From: Prochlorococcus sp. AG-409-N21
Lineage (GTDB): Bacteria > Cyanobacteriota > Cyanobacteriia > PCC-6307 > Cyanobiaceae
DNA: 33,513 nt
Direction: 5' to 3'
Assembly: GCA_003215415.1 (NCBI GenBank)
Contig: QCKK01000013.1
Coordinates: 1 to 33,513, forward strand
Shown one piece after another: positions 24,264 through 32,002 of this stretch; within the stretch, counting starts at the first letter, position 1, and each line of letters begins with the position of its first letter. A program made the position numbers and the translations under genes. The notes under the pieces were generated by a model. The model searched no databases, was not told where the DNA came from, and saw only the letters and a program-made list of their open reading frames with translations.

Positions 24264-24518
24264 ATGGTTAGCAATATAACCAAAATGCAGATATTGAGAG
24301 CCGCATCACATAGATGGGTGTCACCTGAAGTAGCAAGCAGGGAGTTAGGTTTTAGTGAAAATAGTCTTAAGTGTTGGAGAGATGCTGGGTATCTCAGAGA
24401 GGGTAAGCACTGGCAACTCAAGTTTCCTCTTAAATCAAGCCAGATTTGCTACCAAGTAGAAGAATGTAAAAAAGAAATGGATGAATGGTGGGGCAGAAAA
24501 GCAAGTGACATTACCTAA
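24264..24518 (+). CDS. Small helix-turn-helix protein, paralogue of the 16133 gene
   Basis: This 84-aa protein has the core HRWVSPEVASRELGFSENSL, then CWRDAGYLREGKHW, repeating the motif seen in the 16133 protein, and ends ICYQVEECKKEMDEWWGRK. The fold is most likely an excisionase/MerR-like helix-turn-helix. Two copies about 8 kb apart flank the run of small orphan genes. In picocyanobacteria such proteins can sit next to integrases. None is visible here. Function as a DNA-binding regulator or directionality factor is inference. Confidence 0.75.
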   Translation: MVSNITKMQILRAASHRWVSPEVASRELGFSENSLKCWRDAGYLREGKHWQLKFPLKSSQICYQVEECKKEMDEWWGRKASDIT

Positions 24519-24699
24519 AATCATCCTTGCTATTCCAAAATATAAATACAAAATTAAAATACCAATGGAAGTAATTCCACCTATTGCCAAATCTAAAACC
24601 ATAGCGCATTTTTTAGATAACAGAATTTACTTACCTTGGGACTTCCAGAACTCATTCACGCAACTCCTCAAGGAGGAACAATTCATAAATACGAATTAA
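24481..24699 (+). pseudogene. Overlapping frame after the helix-turn-helix gene, possibly a gene remnant
   Basis: This 72-aa frame starts inside the end of the helix-turn-helix gene (overlap 38 bp), in a different frame. It contains LPKIILAIPKYKYKIKIPME and NRIYLPWDFQNSF. A second frame (24636-24815, TTG start, 59 aa) overlaps its end and reads GTIHKYELTGGKSSFQRYLG then CYLGSCKFCNDLEEAETYLK, which has a faint arm-type DNA-binding (integrase N-terminal) look. The staggered frames suggest a decayed gene, but a chance AT-rich origin cannot be excluded. Confidence 0.25.
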
Positions 24700-24856
24700 C
24701 AGGGGGGAAAAGCTCGTTTCAAAGGTATTTAGGATGCTATTTAGGTTCATGTAAATTTTGCAATGACCTTGAGGAAGCAGAAACCTACTTAAAAACTATT
24801 GAAACTAGCAATTGATCAATGTGAAGCAGAGTGTTCAATTCTTTGACGTTAAAGAC

Positions 24857-25657
24857 CTAACTCGAAGCTGAGGTATAAAAACGCAAAGCAAAAATCCAAA
24901 ACGCTCTAGATATACAGAAAAATAATATTGTAAAACATAAAGTAAATACAATCATCTCTACTGAGATCCTATTAAGCACAGCTTCCGCCGGTATGGTTGT
25001 AAGAAATGCTATCGGGATAAGATAAGTAAAGATGAGACGCAGTGTTGCTGGATAAGCATGAATAGGGTATTTACCAGCCATTAGTAAAGACTTAAGCACC
25101 TCAGTAGCATTCCATACCTTAACGAACCATATACTTGTAGTAGCAAGCAAAAACCATAGTGAATACAAGATTACTACACTACAGGATAGTAATAAAATGA
25201 ATGCACAAATAGTTGTCAGGGCAAAATGATAGTCAGATTGGTAAAATCCATAGCTTACTAAAATAATTCCACATAATAAAGAAGGAAGACCCCAAAGAGA
25301 TATTGATCTAAAAGATACCCAAAGTTGACTATCTATAGGTTTAAGTAAAACAAAGTCTAAGGTACCTTGCTGGACATGGCGAACTATTTGAGTAAGGTTA
25401 GGTTGTAAGATGCTGATAGTAAATGACTCCAACAAGTTATAAATACCAAGAACAATTAGGGTCTCAGCCCAAGACCATCCCCCAAGGTTCGAACCATTAG
25501 TAAAGAATAGAGAAAGAATGAATATACTTCCGATAAAGTTAAGAATAGAAGCCAGTACATCAACTAAAATATTTAGTTTATATTCAAGTTGACTGGATAA
25601 ACTTACTTTAAAAAATAAGCATAGAAGTCCTGTGATATTAAAAAATTTATATATCAT
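24857..25657 (-). CDS. ABC-2 type exporter permease (DUF990-like), second subunit
   Basis: This 266-aa protein has six predicted membrane segments (about 8-24, 34-52, 60-75, 118-138, 142-172 and 235-256). The sequence QGTLDFVLLKPIDSQLWVSFRSIS matches the P-loop-facing cytoplasmic motif of ABC-2/DUF990 permeases, with VRHVQQGTLDF just before it. It lies 5 bp after the other permease, whose counterpart motif is EGRISPYLLQPITPF, and three bases-scale spacing to the ATPase completes a three-gene exporter. The substrate is unknown. Related systems export lipids, polysaccharide or drugs. Confidence 0.9.
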   Translation of the reverse strand: MIYKFFNITGLLCLFFKVSLSSQLEYKLNILVDVLASILNFIGSIFILSLFFTNGSNLGGWSWAETLIVLGIYNLLESFTISILQPNLTQIVRHVQQGTLDFVLLKPIDSQLWVSFRSISLWGLPSLLCGIILVSYGFYQSDYHFALTTICAFILLLSCSVVILYSLWFLLATTSIWFVKVWNATEVLKSLLMAGKYPIHAYPATLRLIFTYLIPIAFLTTIPAEAVLNRISVEMIVFTLCFTILFFCISRAFWIFALRFYTSASS

Positions 25658-25662
25658 CTTAT

Positions 25663-26478
25663 TTAAGCCCCCATTGAAGAATACTCTCTAACACCCCTTT
25701 TCCAAGCGAGAATACCAGTTATAAGGAAGATTGTTAACCAAAGAATTAATATATAAATGTTCCTTAAAAAGTTTACTTCTTGACCAGCAAGAAATTTTGC
25801 AGGGAAAGAAAGAAGATAAGGGTAAGGAGTAAACATAACAATCTTCTGAATAAGATAAGGGAATGAATCAATCGGTGCAAGTAATCCAGATAAGAATAAA
25901 TATGGAATCATAAGTAGTCTTTCTAATGAACTTGCTCTTTCAAAAGAAAAAGAAAGCATGGCAAAAGTCCAATGAAGCAAAAACCTAATCGTAAAAGATA
26001 TATACATAATGACAAGGAATAAAGCTATGTTAACAAGTGAAGGAAACCAAAAGGAAGATGGAAAACATGCAAAAAAGACTATTAACAAGAAAAGAACAAT
26101 GGGTATTCTACTGATTTGCTCTGCAATATGGGAATAATAATAACGCCAAAAAGGAGTAATGGGTTGCAATAAATATGGCGAAATTCTACCTTCAATTGTA
26201 TCTTCCTCAAAAGAGACCATAACCCACACAGCAGTAAACTGCCTGACAACGAAGACTGATAAGAAATACCTGGTCAATTGCTCATTGTTATACCCAAATA
26301 CAGAAGCTGCAGAGGAGCCTAACCAAAGTGAAAGCATGATTAAAGGTAATACACCTGATAAAGCCCAAAGTATAATTTCTACCCTGTATTCAATCATTAA
26401 AGAGTATTGACTAACTAATAATGATTTAGACGTAAGTATGAACCTCCTTGCTTTTCGCCGAAAATTAAAAAGCAACAT
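25663..26478 (-). CDS. ABC-2 type exporter permease (DUF990-like), first subunit
   Basis: I start this 271-aa protein at the ATG at 26478 (MLLFNFRRKARRF), which leaves 7 bp to the ATPase stop. An earlier ATG at 26547 would overlap the ATPase by 62 bp and add an unlikely N-terminus. There are six hydrophobic segments, with EEDTIEGRISPYLLQPITPFWRY as the cytoplasmic coupling motif. It probably forms a heterodimer with the 24857 protein. Confidence 0.88.
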   Translation of the reverse strand: MLLFNFRRKARRFILTSKSLLVSQYSLMIEYRVEIILWALSGVLPLIMLSLWLGSSAASVFGYNNEQLTRYFLSVFVVRQFTAVWVMVSFEEDTIEGRISPYLLQPITPFWRYYYSHIAEQISRIPIVLFLLIVFFACFPSSFWFPSLVNIALFLVIMYISFTIRFLLHWTFAMLSFSFERASSLERLLMIPYLFLSGLLAPIDSFPYLIQKIVMFTPYPYLLSFPAKFLAGQEVNFLRNIYILILWLTIFLITGILAWKRGVREYSSMGA

Positions 26479-26485
26479 GATTATA

Positions 26486-27463
26486 TTAGCGATTATTATT
26501 AAATAGGTCTCGTATAAGCTGTTCAATTGGTGGGTCCTTAATTTCAAGATCTATAATATCGAAGTTTTGCAATAGATAGGATAGAGAAGATGATAACTGT
26601 GTTCTCTTTATCTTAAGTTTGAGGATTGATTGGTCATGGTGTTCGACAGTACCTAGTTTAGTAAATAATGACCTCGGATAAACTTCAGAAAATTTTATCT
26701 TGACTGATCTAAAGGGAGAAAATCTATTGGTCAATTGATCTAGCGACCCGTCATGAAATAATTTACCTTTGTCTATTACTAAAACTCTTTTACACAAGGA
26801 AGTAATATCACCCATATAATGACTTGTTAGAAGAATAGTTGCTTTGTATATACGATTATATTCTATAAGAAATTCTCTAACTCTTGCTTGTGCATTAACG
26901 TCAAGCCCTAAAGAAGGCTCATCTAAGAAAAGAACTTTTGGACGGTGAAGGAGTGATGCCAGAAGTTCTGCTTTCATTCTCTGCCCTAATGATAATTTAC
27001 GGACAGGGCGTGTTAACTCATCATTAAGATCTAACATAGAGGACAATTCTGTAATTCTCCTAGATGCTTCCGCCTCAGGGATACCATATACAGCAGCATT
27101 GACCCTGAAAGAATCTAAAGGTGGTAAGTCCCAGATAAGTTGCTGCTTTTGACCCATCACTAACGTAATTTGATTTAAGAAAGCTGGTTTTCTTAATTGA
27201 GGCCTATAACCAGAAACTCTAAGCTCTCCAGACGAGGGATGTATTAACCCACAAAGCATTTTTAAAGTTGTAGTTTTCCCTGCACCATTTGGACCAATAA
27301 ATCCAACAATCTCACCAGGATTAATTTCGAAGGAAATATCGTCTACAGCTTTAACAGGAATCACCTCCTTACGAATGAAATTCGATATTGCTCCTCTTAA
27401 ACCAGGCTTTTTATTAGTAATAAAATAAGTTTTTGATAAACCTAATACTGAAATGCAGGACAC
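26486..27463 (-). CDS. ABC-2 type exporter ATP-binding protein
   Basis: This 325-aa ATPase has Walker A GPNGAGKTTT, the Q-loop MGQKQQLIWDLPPLDSF, signature LSLGQRMKAEL (instead of LSGGQ), Walker B VLFLDEPSLGLDV and H-loop LLTSHYMGDI. The IGPNGAGKTTTLKMLCGLIHPSSG opening is typical of the DrrA/CcmA-like exporter branch that pairs with DUF990 permeases. A C-terminal ~90-residue domain beyond the nucleotide fold may bind the permeases. It is the first gene of the minus-strand exporter operon and is divergent from the Rieske oxygenase. Confidence 0.95.
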   Translation of the reverse strand: MSCISVLGLSKTYFITNKKPGLRGAISNFIRKEVIPVKAVDDISFEINPGEIVGFIGPNGAGKTTTLKMLCGLIHPSSGELRVSGYRPQLRKPAFLNQITLVMGQKQQLIWDLPPLDSFRVNAAVYGIPEAEASRRITELSSMLDLNDELTRPVRKLSLGQRMKAELLASLLHRPKVLFLDEPSLGLDVNAQARVREFLIEYNRIYKATILLTSHYMGDITSLCKRVLVIDKGKLFHDGSLDQLTNRFSPFRSVKIKFSEVYPRSLFTKLGTVEHHDQSILKLKIKRTQLSSSLSYLLQNFDIIDLEIKDPPIEQLIRDLFNNNR

Positions 27464-27784
27464 TTTCGTTTCATAGATTTATATACCTATCAAAGCAACC
27501 TCTAAGAACTACTAACCTAAAACATGGAAAAGCTTAAGTCTTTAGCGATATCCAAAGGTGAATGATCAACGTATATACAGTATGCGCGCGTAAAGATATT
27601 CAATAATAAGCGTTTATTCATAAAAATTATTATGGCATGTAAATCCGCTCGGCTTAGTCATCAAAATTTGGCAATTTGATTTCATTACCTAGAGTTTTGC
27701 AACCAGATCGGTATATGAGAAGCAATGAATTAGGATAAAGGATGGATAACAACTGATTATTGGTTTAAAACTCAATCCCAAGCC
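27464..27784. other. 321-bp divergent region between exporter and Rieske genes
   Basis: I find no credible gene. Three ATG-initiated peptides of 13 to 15 aa occur and look accidental. The region must hold promoters in both directions. ATACAGTATGCGCGCG near 27577-27592 is a locally GC-rich spot in AT-rich DNA. No confident operator is visible. Confidence 0.5.
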
Positions 27785-29119
27785 ATGAGCGAAGAAGGCT
27801 ACAAACAAAATAGCTCAATAACCATGACAGATGGGCGATCTGCTGGTACAGAGTTGTATGTAGGTGGAAATAAAATCACAGATGAACAATTTGCAACTCT
27901 TCCAGAAAATCAACTAAAAGGAGGATTACTTGGATGGTATGCAGTTTGCAGCATTAATTCATTAAAAGAGGATCAACTATATTTCTTTTCAATGTATAAC
28001 GAACCACTGGTTCTCTATCGAGATAAAAATAAAAGTGCTAAATGCATTAAGGACTTATGTCCTCATAGAGGTTCATCCTTTCAAGGAGGAACTATTAAGG
28101 AAGGTGATATTGTCTGCCCCTACCATGGCGGTAGATTTGCCTCGGAAGGTAATTGTACCAACCTTGAAAGAATCACATGTCAACATATAGTTGACTCTAA
28201 CTACAATAATTATGCAAAGAAAATTCACCTAAATCAATACCCTTGTATAGAAAAAGATGACTACATTTATATCTATTATAACGGCAAATCATCTACTAAT
28301 CTAGAAGAAATTGAATACAAAGCTGATCTTGAAGATTCACGGCCTGATTCCTACGGGTTTAATACTGCGGATTATACATATGAAGAGGTTTGCGTAGACT
28401 TTAAATGTGATTGGGCCAGGATAATTGAAAATCATCTAGATATACTTCATATTTTCTGGGTTCACGGTGATACTATTCCAGACAAAGATGTAAATAGGAA
28501 TGTAATAACTAGCTTCAATCAGAAAATAATTAGAGACAGTCGCCACATAGAAAGCAAATACAATCACAAGCAACAAGATAAAGGAGAATTTATAACGATA
28601 AAGTTTATTCCACCTGGAAGGATCCTGATATACAAGGGGACACCAGAGGATGCAAGATATATTCAAGTATTAGATCATATACCTCTAGCTGAAAATAGAG
28701 CACGAGTAATAGTAAGGCATTACAGAAAGTTCCTAAAAAATAAGCTATTAACTCAACTAATAATGTTTAAGTCATTGCAGCACCGAATATTCTATAGGAT
28801 CTTTACTGAGGATTATTTAATCCTAAAGACACAATCGTTTAATGAGCAAATGGGATATGTCCAGAAGGATAATGTCAAACTATTAGGTGAAGATAAGATG
28901 GTTCAATACTATTGGGATTGGCTTCAAAATGCTCTAAAGAATGAAAAGCCTTGGACATTACACCCTACCAAAATAAATACAAACTCAGTTTACAAAGATT
29001 TACCAATGAAATATCCACCTGAGAATCAGAGCCTTGCCAAAAATAATAATAGAAGTATTATTTTTCAATTAATACTTAGATTATTGATTCCTATAGGCTT
29101 ATTAATAGCACTAATATAA
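27785..29119 (+). CDS. Rieske non-heme iron oxygenase (PaO/CAO/Tic55-like), C-terminal membrane anchor
   Basis: This 444-aa protein has a Rieske [2Fe-2S] site C92-P-H94 ... C111-P-Y-H114 (CxH-x16-CxxH) and a mononuclear iron site E215-x3-D219-x2-H222-x4-H227, exactly the E/D-x3-D-x2-H-x4-H motif of the pheophorbide a oxygenase/chlorophyllide a oxygenase/Tic55 branch. A hydrophobic segment (about 425-444, QLILRLLIPIGLLIALI) is a C-terminal membrane anchor. The N-terminal ~45 residues are polar and variable. Branch members oxidise chlorophyll intermediates or related substrates. The actual substrate is unknown. Divergent exporter genes and the downstream ABC ATPase suggest a product that is exported or stored. 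Confidence 0.93.
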   Translation: MSEEGYKQNSSITMTDGRSAGTELYVGGNKITDEQFATLPENQLKGGLLGWYAVCSINSLKEDQLYFFSMYNEPLVLYRDKNKSAKCIKDLCPHRGSSFQGGTIKEGDIVCPYHGGRFASEGNCTNLERITCQHIVDSNYNNYAKKIHLNQYPCIEKDDYIYIYYNGKSSTNLEEIEYKADLEDSRPDSYGFNTADYTYEEVCVDFKCDWARIIENHLDILHIFWVHGDTIPDKDVNRNVITSFNQKIIRDSRHIESKYNHKQQDKGEFITIKFIPPGRILIYKGTPEDARYIQVLDHIPLAENRARVIVRHYRKFLKNKLLTQLIMFKSLQHRIFYRIFTEDYLILKTQSFNEQMGYVQKDNVKLLGEDKMVQYYWDWLQNALKNEKPWTLHPTKINTNSVYKDLPMKYPPENQSLAKNNNRSIIFQLILRLLIPIGLLIALI

Positions 29120-29229
29120 ATTGATTGTTATCTAGATATCGTACACAGCAAAGTGAACAGATAAGTACCTGAAAGTAATTTAATTGTTATACTTGTCTAA
29201 TAAAATAAATAATCATCAAATACCTAACC

Positions 29230-30030
29230 ATGCATAGAGAAAAGGATACAACATGGCTAGAAATAAACAATGTCGAAGCATGGACAGATAATCAGCTACT
29301 GTTTAAGAATTTATCTCTAAAATTAGAACTAGGACAAAACACAGCAATTATAGGACCAAATGGAGCTGGTAAGAGCTCGGTTGTAAAACTAATTTCAAGG
29401 GAGATATACCCAATAGTTAGAGAAGATTCTAGCTTTAAGATTTTTCAAAAAGAAAATATTGATATTTGGGAATTACGATCAGAATTGGGCATAGTATCTA
29501 CAGAAATAGTACAAAAACATTCAAATCATATCAAAGTAGGAGACATCGTTTTGTCTGGATTTTTTGGTACTATCGGAATAAATAAATATGAAGTGATAGA
29601 AGAATATCAACAGACCAAAGTCGATCAAGTGCTTCATAAATTAGGCTTGAGTAATTTGAAAAATAAAGAGTACGGTAATTTATCAGAGGGTCAGAAACGA
29701 AGAGCAATAATCGGTAGGTCACTAGTACATAACCCAAATGTTTTAATATTAGATGAACCCACAAATAATTTAGATGTTAAATCTAAGTATGAATTGCTAG
29801 CACTACTCTCAGAACTAGCAATTCAAGGAACTACAATTACAACTATTACTCATAACGTTGAGACAATAATTAAAGAAGTCTCAAGGGTTATTCTAATGAA
29901 AAAAGGCGAAGTAATACTAGATGGACCTAAGGATGAGATACTAACATCGAAAAATATAAGTATGCTCTATGATACCGATTTAGAACTAGTTTCAACAAAT
30001 GGATATAAAATTATTATCCCAAATATATAA
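29230..30030 (+). CDS. Orphan ABC ATP-binding protein (ModF/YlmA-like)
   Basis: This 266-aa single-domain ATPase has Walker A GPNGAGKSS, signature LSEGQKRRAIIGRSLVH (LSEGQ for LSGGQ), Walker B NVLILDEPTNNLDVKS and H-loop TITTITHNVETI. The signature helix and the Walker B DEPTNNLD fit the YlmA/ModF-type branch. No permease is adjacent on this strand, so a partner is either elsewhere or the protein acts without one. It lies 110 bp behind the Rieske gene and may be co-expressed with it. Its end overlaps the zinc-ribbon gene by 17 bp. Confidence 0.9.
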   Translation: MHREKDTTWLEINNVEAWTDNQLLFKNLSLKLELGQNTAIIGPNGAGKSSVVKLISREIYPIVREDSSFKIFQKENIDIWELRSELGIVSTEIVQKHSNHIKVGDIVLSGFFGTIGINKYEVIEEYQQTKVDQVLHKLGLSNLKNKEYGNLSEGQKRRAIIGRSLVHNPNVLILDEPTNNLDVKSKYELLALLSELAIQGTTITTITHNVETIIKEVSRVILMKKGEVILDGPKDEILTSKNISMLYDTDLELVSTNGYKIIIPNI

Positions 30031-30220
30031 CCAGTAGAAATACAACCAAAAATAATATAAATATATTTCTGAATTTTTTGTATGAGTGTCCTCGTAGAAG
30101 TCGACTATAGTTACTATTTGATGCCACTGGCATACCACATTGGCTGCATATAAGTCTTCCAGCTAATGCTCTGTCAGCTGTAAATTGGGAACATCCACAA
30201 ACCTGACATCGTTCCGGCAT
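30014..30220 (-). CDS. Zinc-ribbon protein with C-terminal membrane helix
   Basis: This 68-aa protein has a four-cysteine zinc ribbon, CQVCGC...CSQCG (first pair about 5-8, second about 25-28, with an extra Cys at 10), followed by a C-terminal hydrophobic helix (about 51-67, NIFILFLVVFLLVIYL), i.e. a tail-anchored membrane zinc ribbon. Its 3' end overlaps the convergent ABC ATPase gene by 17 bp. The family is not recognised. It is likely real because the cysteine pattern is complete. Confidence 0.72.
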   Translation of the reverse strand: MPERCQVCGCSQFTADRALAGRLICSQCGMPVASNSNYSRLLRGHSYKKFRNIFILFLVVFLLVIYLG

Positions 30221-30360
30221 AGATCGAATAGAGAGTGGATAGTTAATTAGATCACTGATTATAAATCATAGAGGAGAAAGCTAGATATGCTAAAGATATT
30301 TAAGGAATATTATAAATATCGCTATCTACCCTGAAACCTACGAATAAAATCATAAATACT

Positions 30361-31104
30361 TTATTTAATGTAAGGTGATAGGAATTGTAGTGGATTTGAC
30401 ATGTCATTCGAATAGCCTAATAATGATCTAGCGCGGTAGGAATATATTAATTTGTTTTCATTATTTATTATAAATGTACCTCCTCTTTGCGTTAGATATT
30501 GATGATATGGAACATATATGTTCCAATTATTTAATATTTCAGTCATGTTTATAAGTCGAACTGTCGCCAGTTCAAATGGCCTTTGAAATCCCTTCCCAAA
30601 GGTTTTATCGAGAAGATAAGAATAGGCTAAAAAAAGCTTATTGTTCCTGATAATTGATTCTCGGGGCAATAAAGGTTTTGACGTTTGATCTCCTATATAA
30701 CCGCGTAGAACCTCTTTTAATGTACCAGGAGATCCAATTCCGGCACACATTAAAAGTAAATCTAGTAAATGGTTGATCCCCGTGTCCATACCATTACATA
30801 ATTGCAGTTCTCTATGAATATTATTGTTTTGAACCATGATCAATGAATTGTGAGGATAGCCGATGTAATTGCAAAATCTATTTTTGGATTTTTCAGTTCC
30901 GATAGCAATAGAATATAATTGAATATTATTTTGCTTAAGCAAGGGTAAGATACTGATCAACTGTTGGCAATATTCAAAACTATCAAAATCGCCTAATAGG
31001 CCAAGAAAGATTATCAATTTTATTTCACCTTCTTTTAATTGAAGATTATTAAGGATTTTAATTAGACGATCTGTTGTTTCGTTATTCTCTAATAATTGAC
31101 TCAT
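30361..31104 (-). CDS. Peroxiredoxin-like (AhpC/TSA, PRXL2-like) protein without the usual cysteine pair
   Basis: This 247-aa protein has the thioredoxin-fold start IKLIIFLGLLGDFDSFEYCQQL, then IQLYSIAIGTEKSKNRFCNYIG, and a C-terminal GTFIINNENKLIYSYRARSLL matching the family's last strands. PRXL2-like proteins normally carry a CxxC there (FGCPFC). Here it is FEYC, so only one Cys remains. I recall the LGDFDS form in other cyanobacterial homologues, so the change is probably family-wide and not a mutation. A central GTLKEVLRGYIGD and GFQRPFELATVRL look conserved. It may bind or sense instead of reducing peroxides. It sits beside the ferritins. Confidence 0.75.
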   Translation of the reverse strand: MSQLLENNETTDRLIKILNNLQLKEGEIKLIIFLGLLGDFDSFEYCQQLISILPLLKQNNIQLYSIAIGTEKSKNRFCNYIGYPHNSLIMVQNNNIHRELQLCNGMDTGINHLLDLLLMCAGIGSPGTLKEVLRGYIGDQTSKPLLPRESIIRNNKLFLAYSYLLDKTFGKGFQRPFELATVRLINMTEILNNWNIYVPYHQYLTQRGGTFIINNENKLIYSYRARSLLGYSNDMSNPLQFLSPYIK

Positions 31105-31142
31105 TGAAAAAATGTCAAATCAGAAATTTGAGGATTAATGAG

Positions 31143-31156
31143 AAGATAATAATCTT
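31143..31156. promoter_or_regulatory. Small inverted repeat upstream of ferritin
   Basis: AAGAT-AATA-ATCTT is a 14-bp inverted repeat about 105 bp before the ferritin start. GATAATAATC resembles part of the E. coli Fur consensus, but the match is partial, so an iron operator is only a guess. Confidence 0.25.
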
Positions 31157-31261
31157 GATAGAGCTCTAAATCAAATCTCCGTTAAAAATCATCTGTTACG
31201 GTATATAGGCTCAACTGACAACTAGTTTTAGACTGGTTCTGGGTTTTATGCAGAGGACTAA

Positions 31262-31795
31262 ATGCAGGAATTAGCCAAGTCCATTAATAATCACCTCTCT
31301 TGCGAATTTCAAGCAAGCCATACTTACCTTGCAATGTCAATTTGGCTAAGAGAAAAAGATCTGGCCGGATTCTCCCAATACATGCAGACTAAAAGTGTCG
31401 AGGAACGAGGTCATGCTGACCGTTTGATTGCATATTTGGTTGACTGTGATGAACAAGTTGAGTTACCAAGTGTCGAAGCTCCACAAAGATCCTGGACATC
31501 AACGCAAAGTCTTTTTGATCAGGTATATGAAATGGAGCAAGCAGTTACAGCTTCAATTAATAGAATTTATTCAATAGCAGAACAAGCAGGCGAAAGGAGT
31601 GCGACTGCAATGTTGGATTGGTTTGTGGCAGAACAACTACAGGAAGAAGCCGAGGCAAGATTCGTAAGAAAGCGATTAAGACTTGCAAGTGATAACAGTG
31701 CTGCATTGCTTCTGCTGGATCAACAATTCCTCGACGGTACGGCCCTCTCAACAGTTAAGGGTTCTCCTTTAAAGCAAGCAAATGCAATTAATTAG
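31262..31795 (+). CDS. ftn: Ferritin (classical ferroxidase ligands)
   Basis: This 177-aa ferritin stores iron in 24-mers. Ferroxidase ligands are visible: E15 (in HLSCEFQASHTYLAMSIW), E48 and H51 (VEERGHADRL), E92 (YEMEQAV), and Q125/E129 (AEQLQEEAEARF). Length and motif spacing are those of prokaryotic ferritins, not bacterioferritin (no heme-binding Met pattern seen). It is the first of two ferritins in this module and is followed by the Crp/Fnr-type regulator on the same strand. Confidence 0.96.
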   Translation: MQELAKSINNHLSCEFQASHTYLAMSIWLREKDLAGFSQYMQTKSVEERGHADRLIAYLVDCDEQVELPSVEAPQRSWTSTQSLFDQVYEMEQAVTASINRIYSIAEQAGERSATAMLDWFVAEQLQEEAEARFVRKRLRLASDNSAALLLLDQQFLDGTALSTVKGSPLKQANAIN

Positions 31796-31976
31796 TCCGA
31801 AAGCTAAAACAATAAAATCCTCCTAAGTCATGAATTAGAAACATTTCGAAATAACGAAAAATACCTACAAATAAAGGCTTTTGAGCAAATGGATGTCATT
31901 TTTTTTTACATGTTTCAATCGCAACAACTAATTGCTATTGAGAATCGCTTGCAAAAAGACCCTTAATGGATTTATG

Positions 31977-31993
31977 TTGAGACCAATTCTCAA
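31977..31993. promoter_or_regulatory. Fur-box-like inverted repeat before the Crp/Fnr gene
   Basis: TTGAGACCAATTCTCAA has perfect 6-bp arms and fits the Fur 7-1-7 core TGAGAATNATTCTCA at 12 of 14 specified positions. It ends 9 bp before the TTG start of the Crp/Fnr gene. A TGAGAAT half-site (31939-31945) lies 38 bp further upstream. Iron regulation is the natural reading given the flanking ferritins. The match is by eye only. Confidence 0.55.
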
Positions 31994-32002
31994 GAAGTAG
32001 TT

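Noticed and set aside
24100-24270. Minus-strand hydrophobic frame upstream of the helix-turn-helix gene (YFWLLLIPVSVEIIFSM)
   Set aside because: No usable start codon and overlap with the divergent gene's start. AT-rich DNA readily gives such hydrophobic frames.
27532-27690. Three ATG frames of 13 to 15 aa in the exporter/Rieske gap
   Set aside because: No ribosome-binding site, no composition or conservation signal.
30287-30334. 15-aa frame (MLKIFKEYYKYRYLP) after GAGGAG
   Set aside because: Too short and the purine-rich stretch is about 12 bases upstream, so it is not a convincing gene. No context support.
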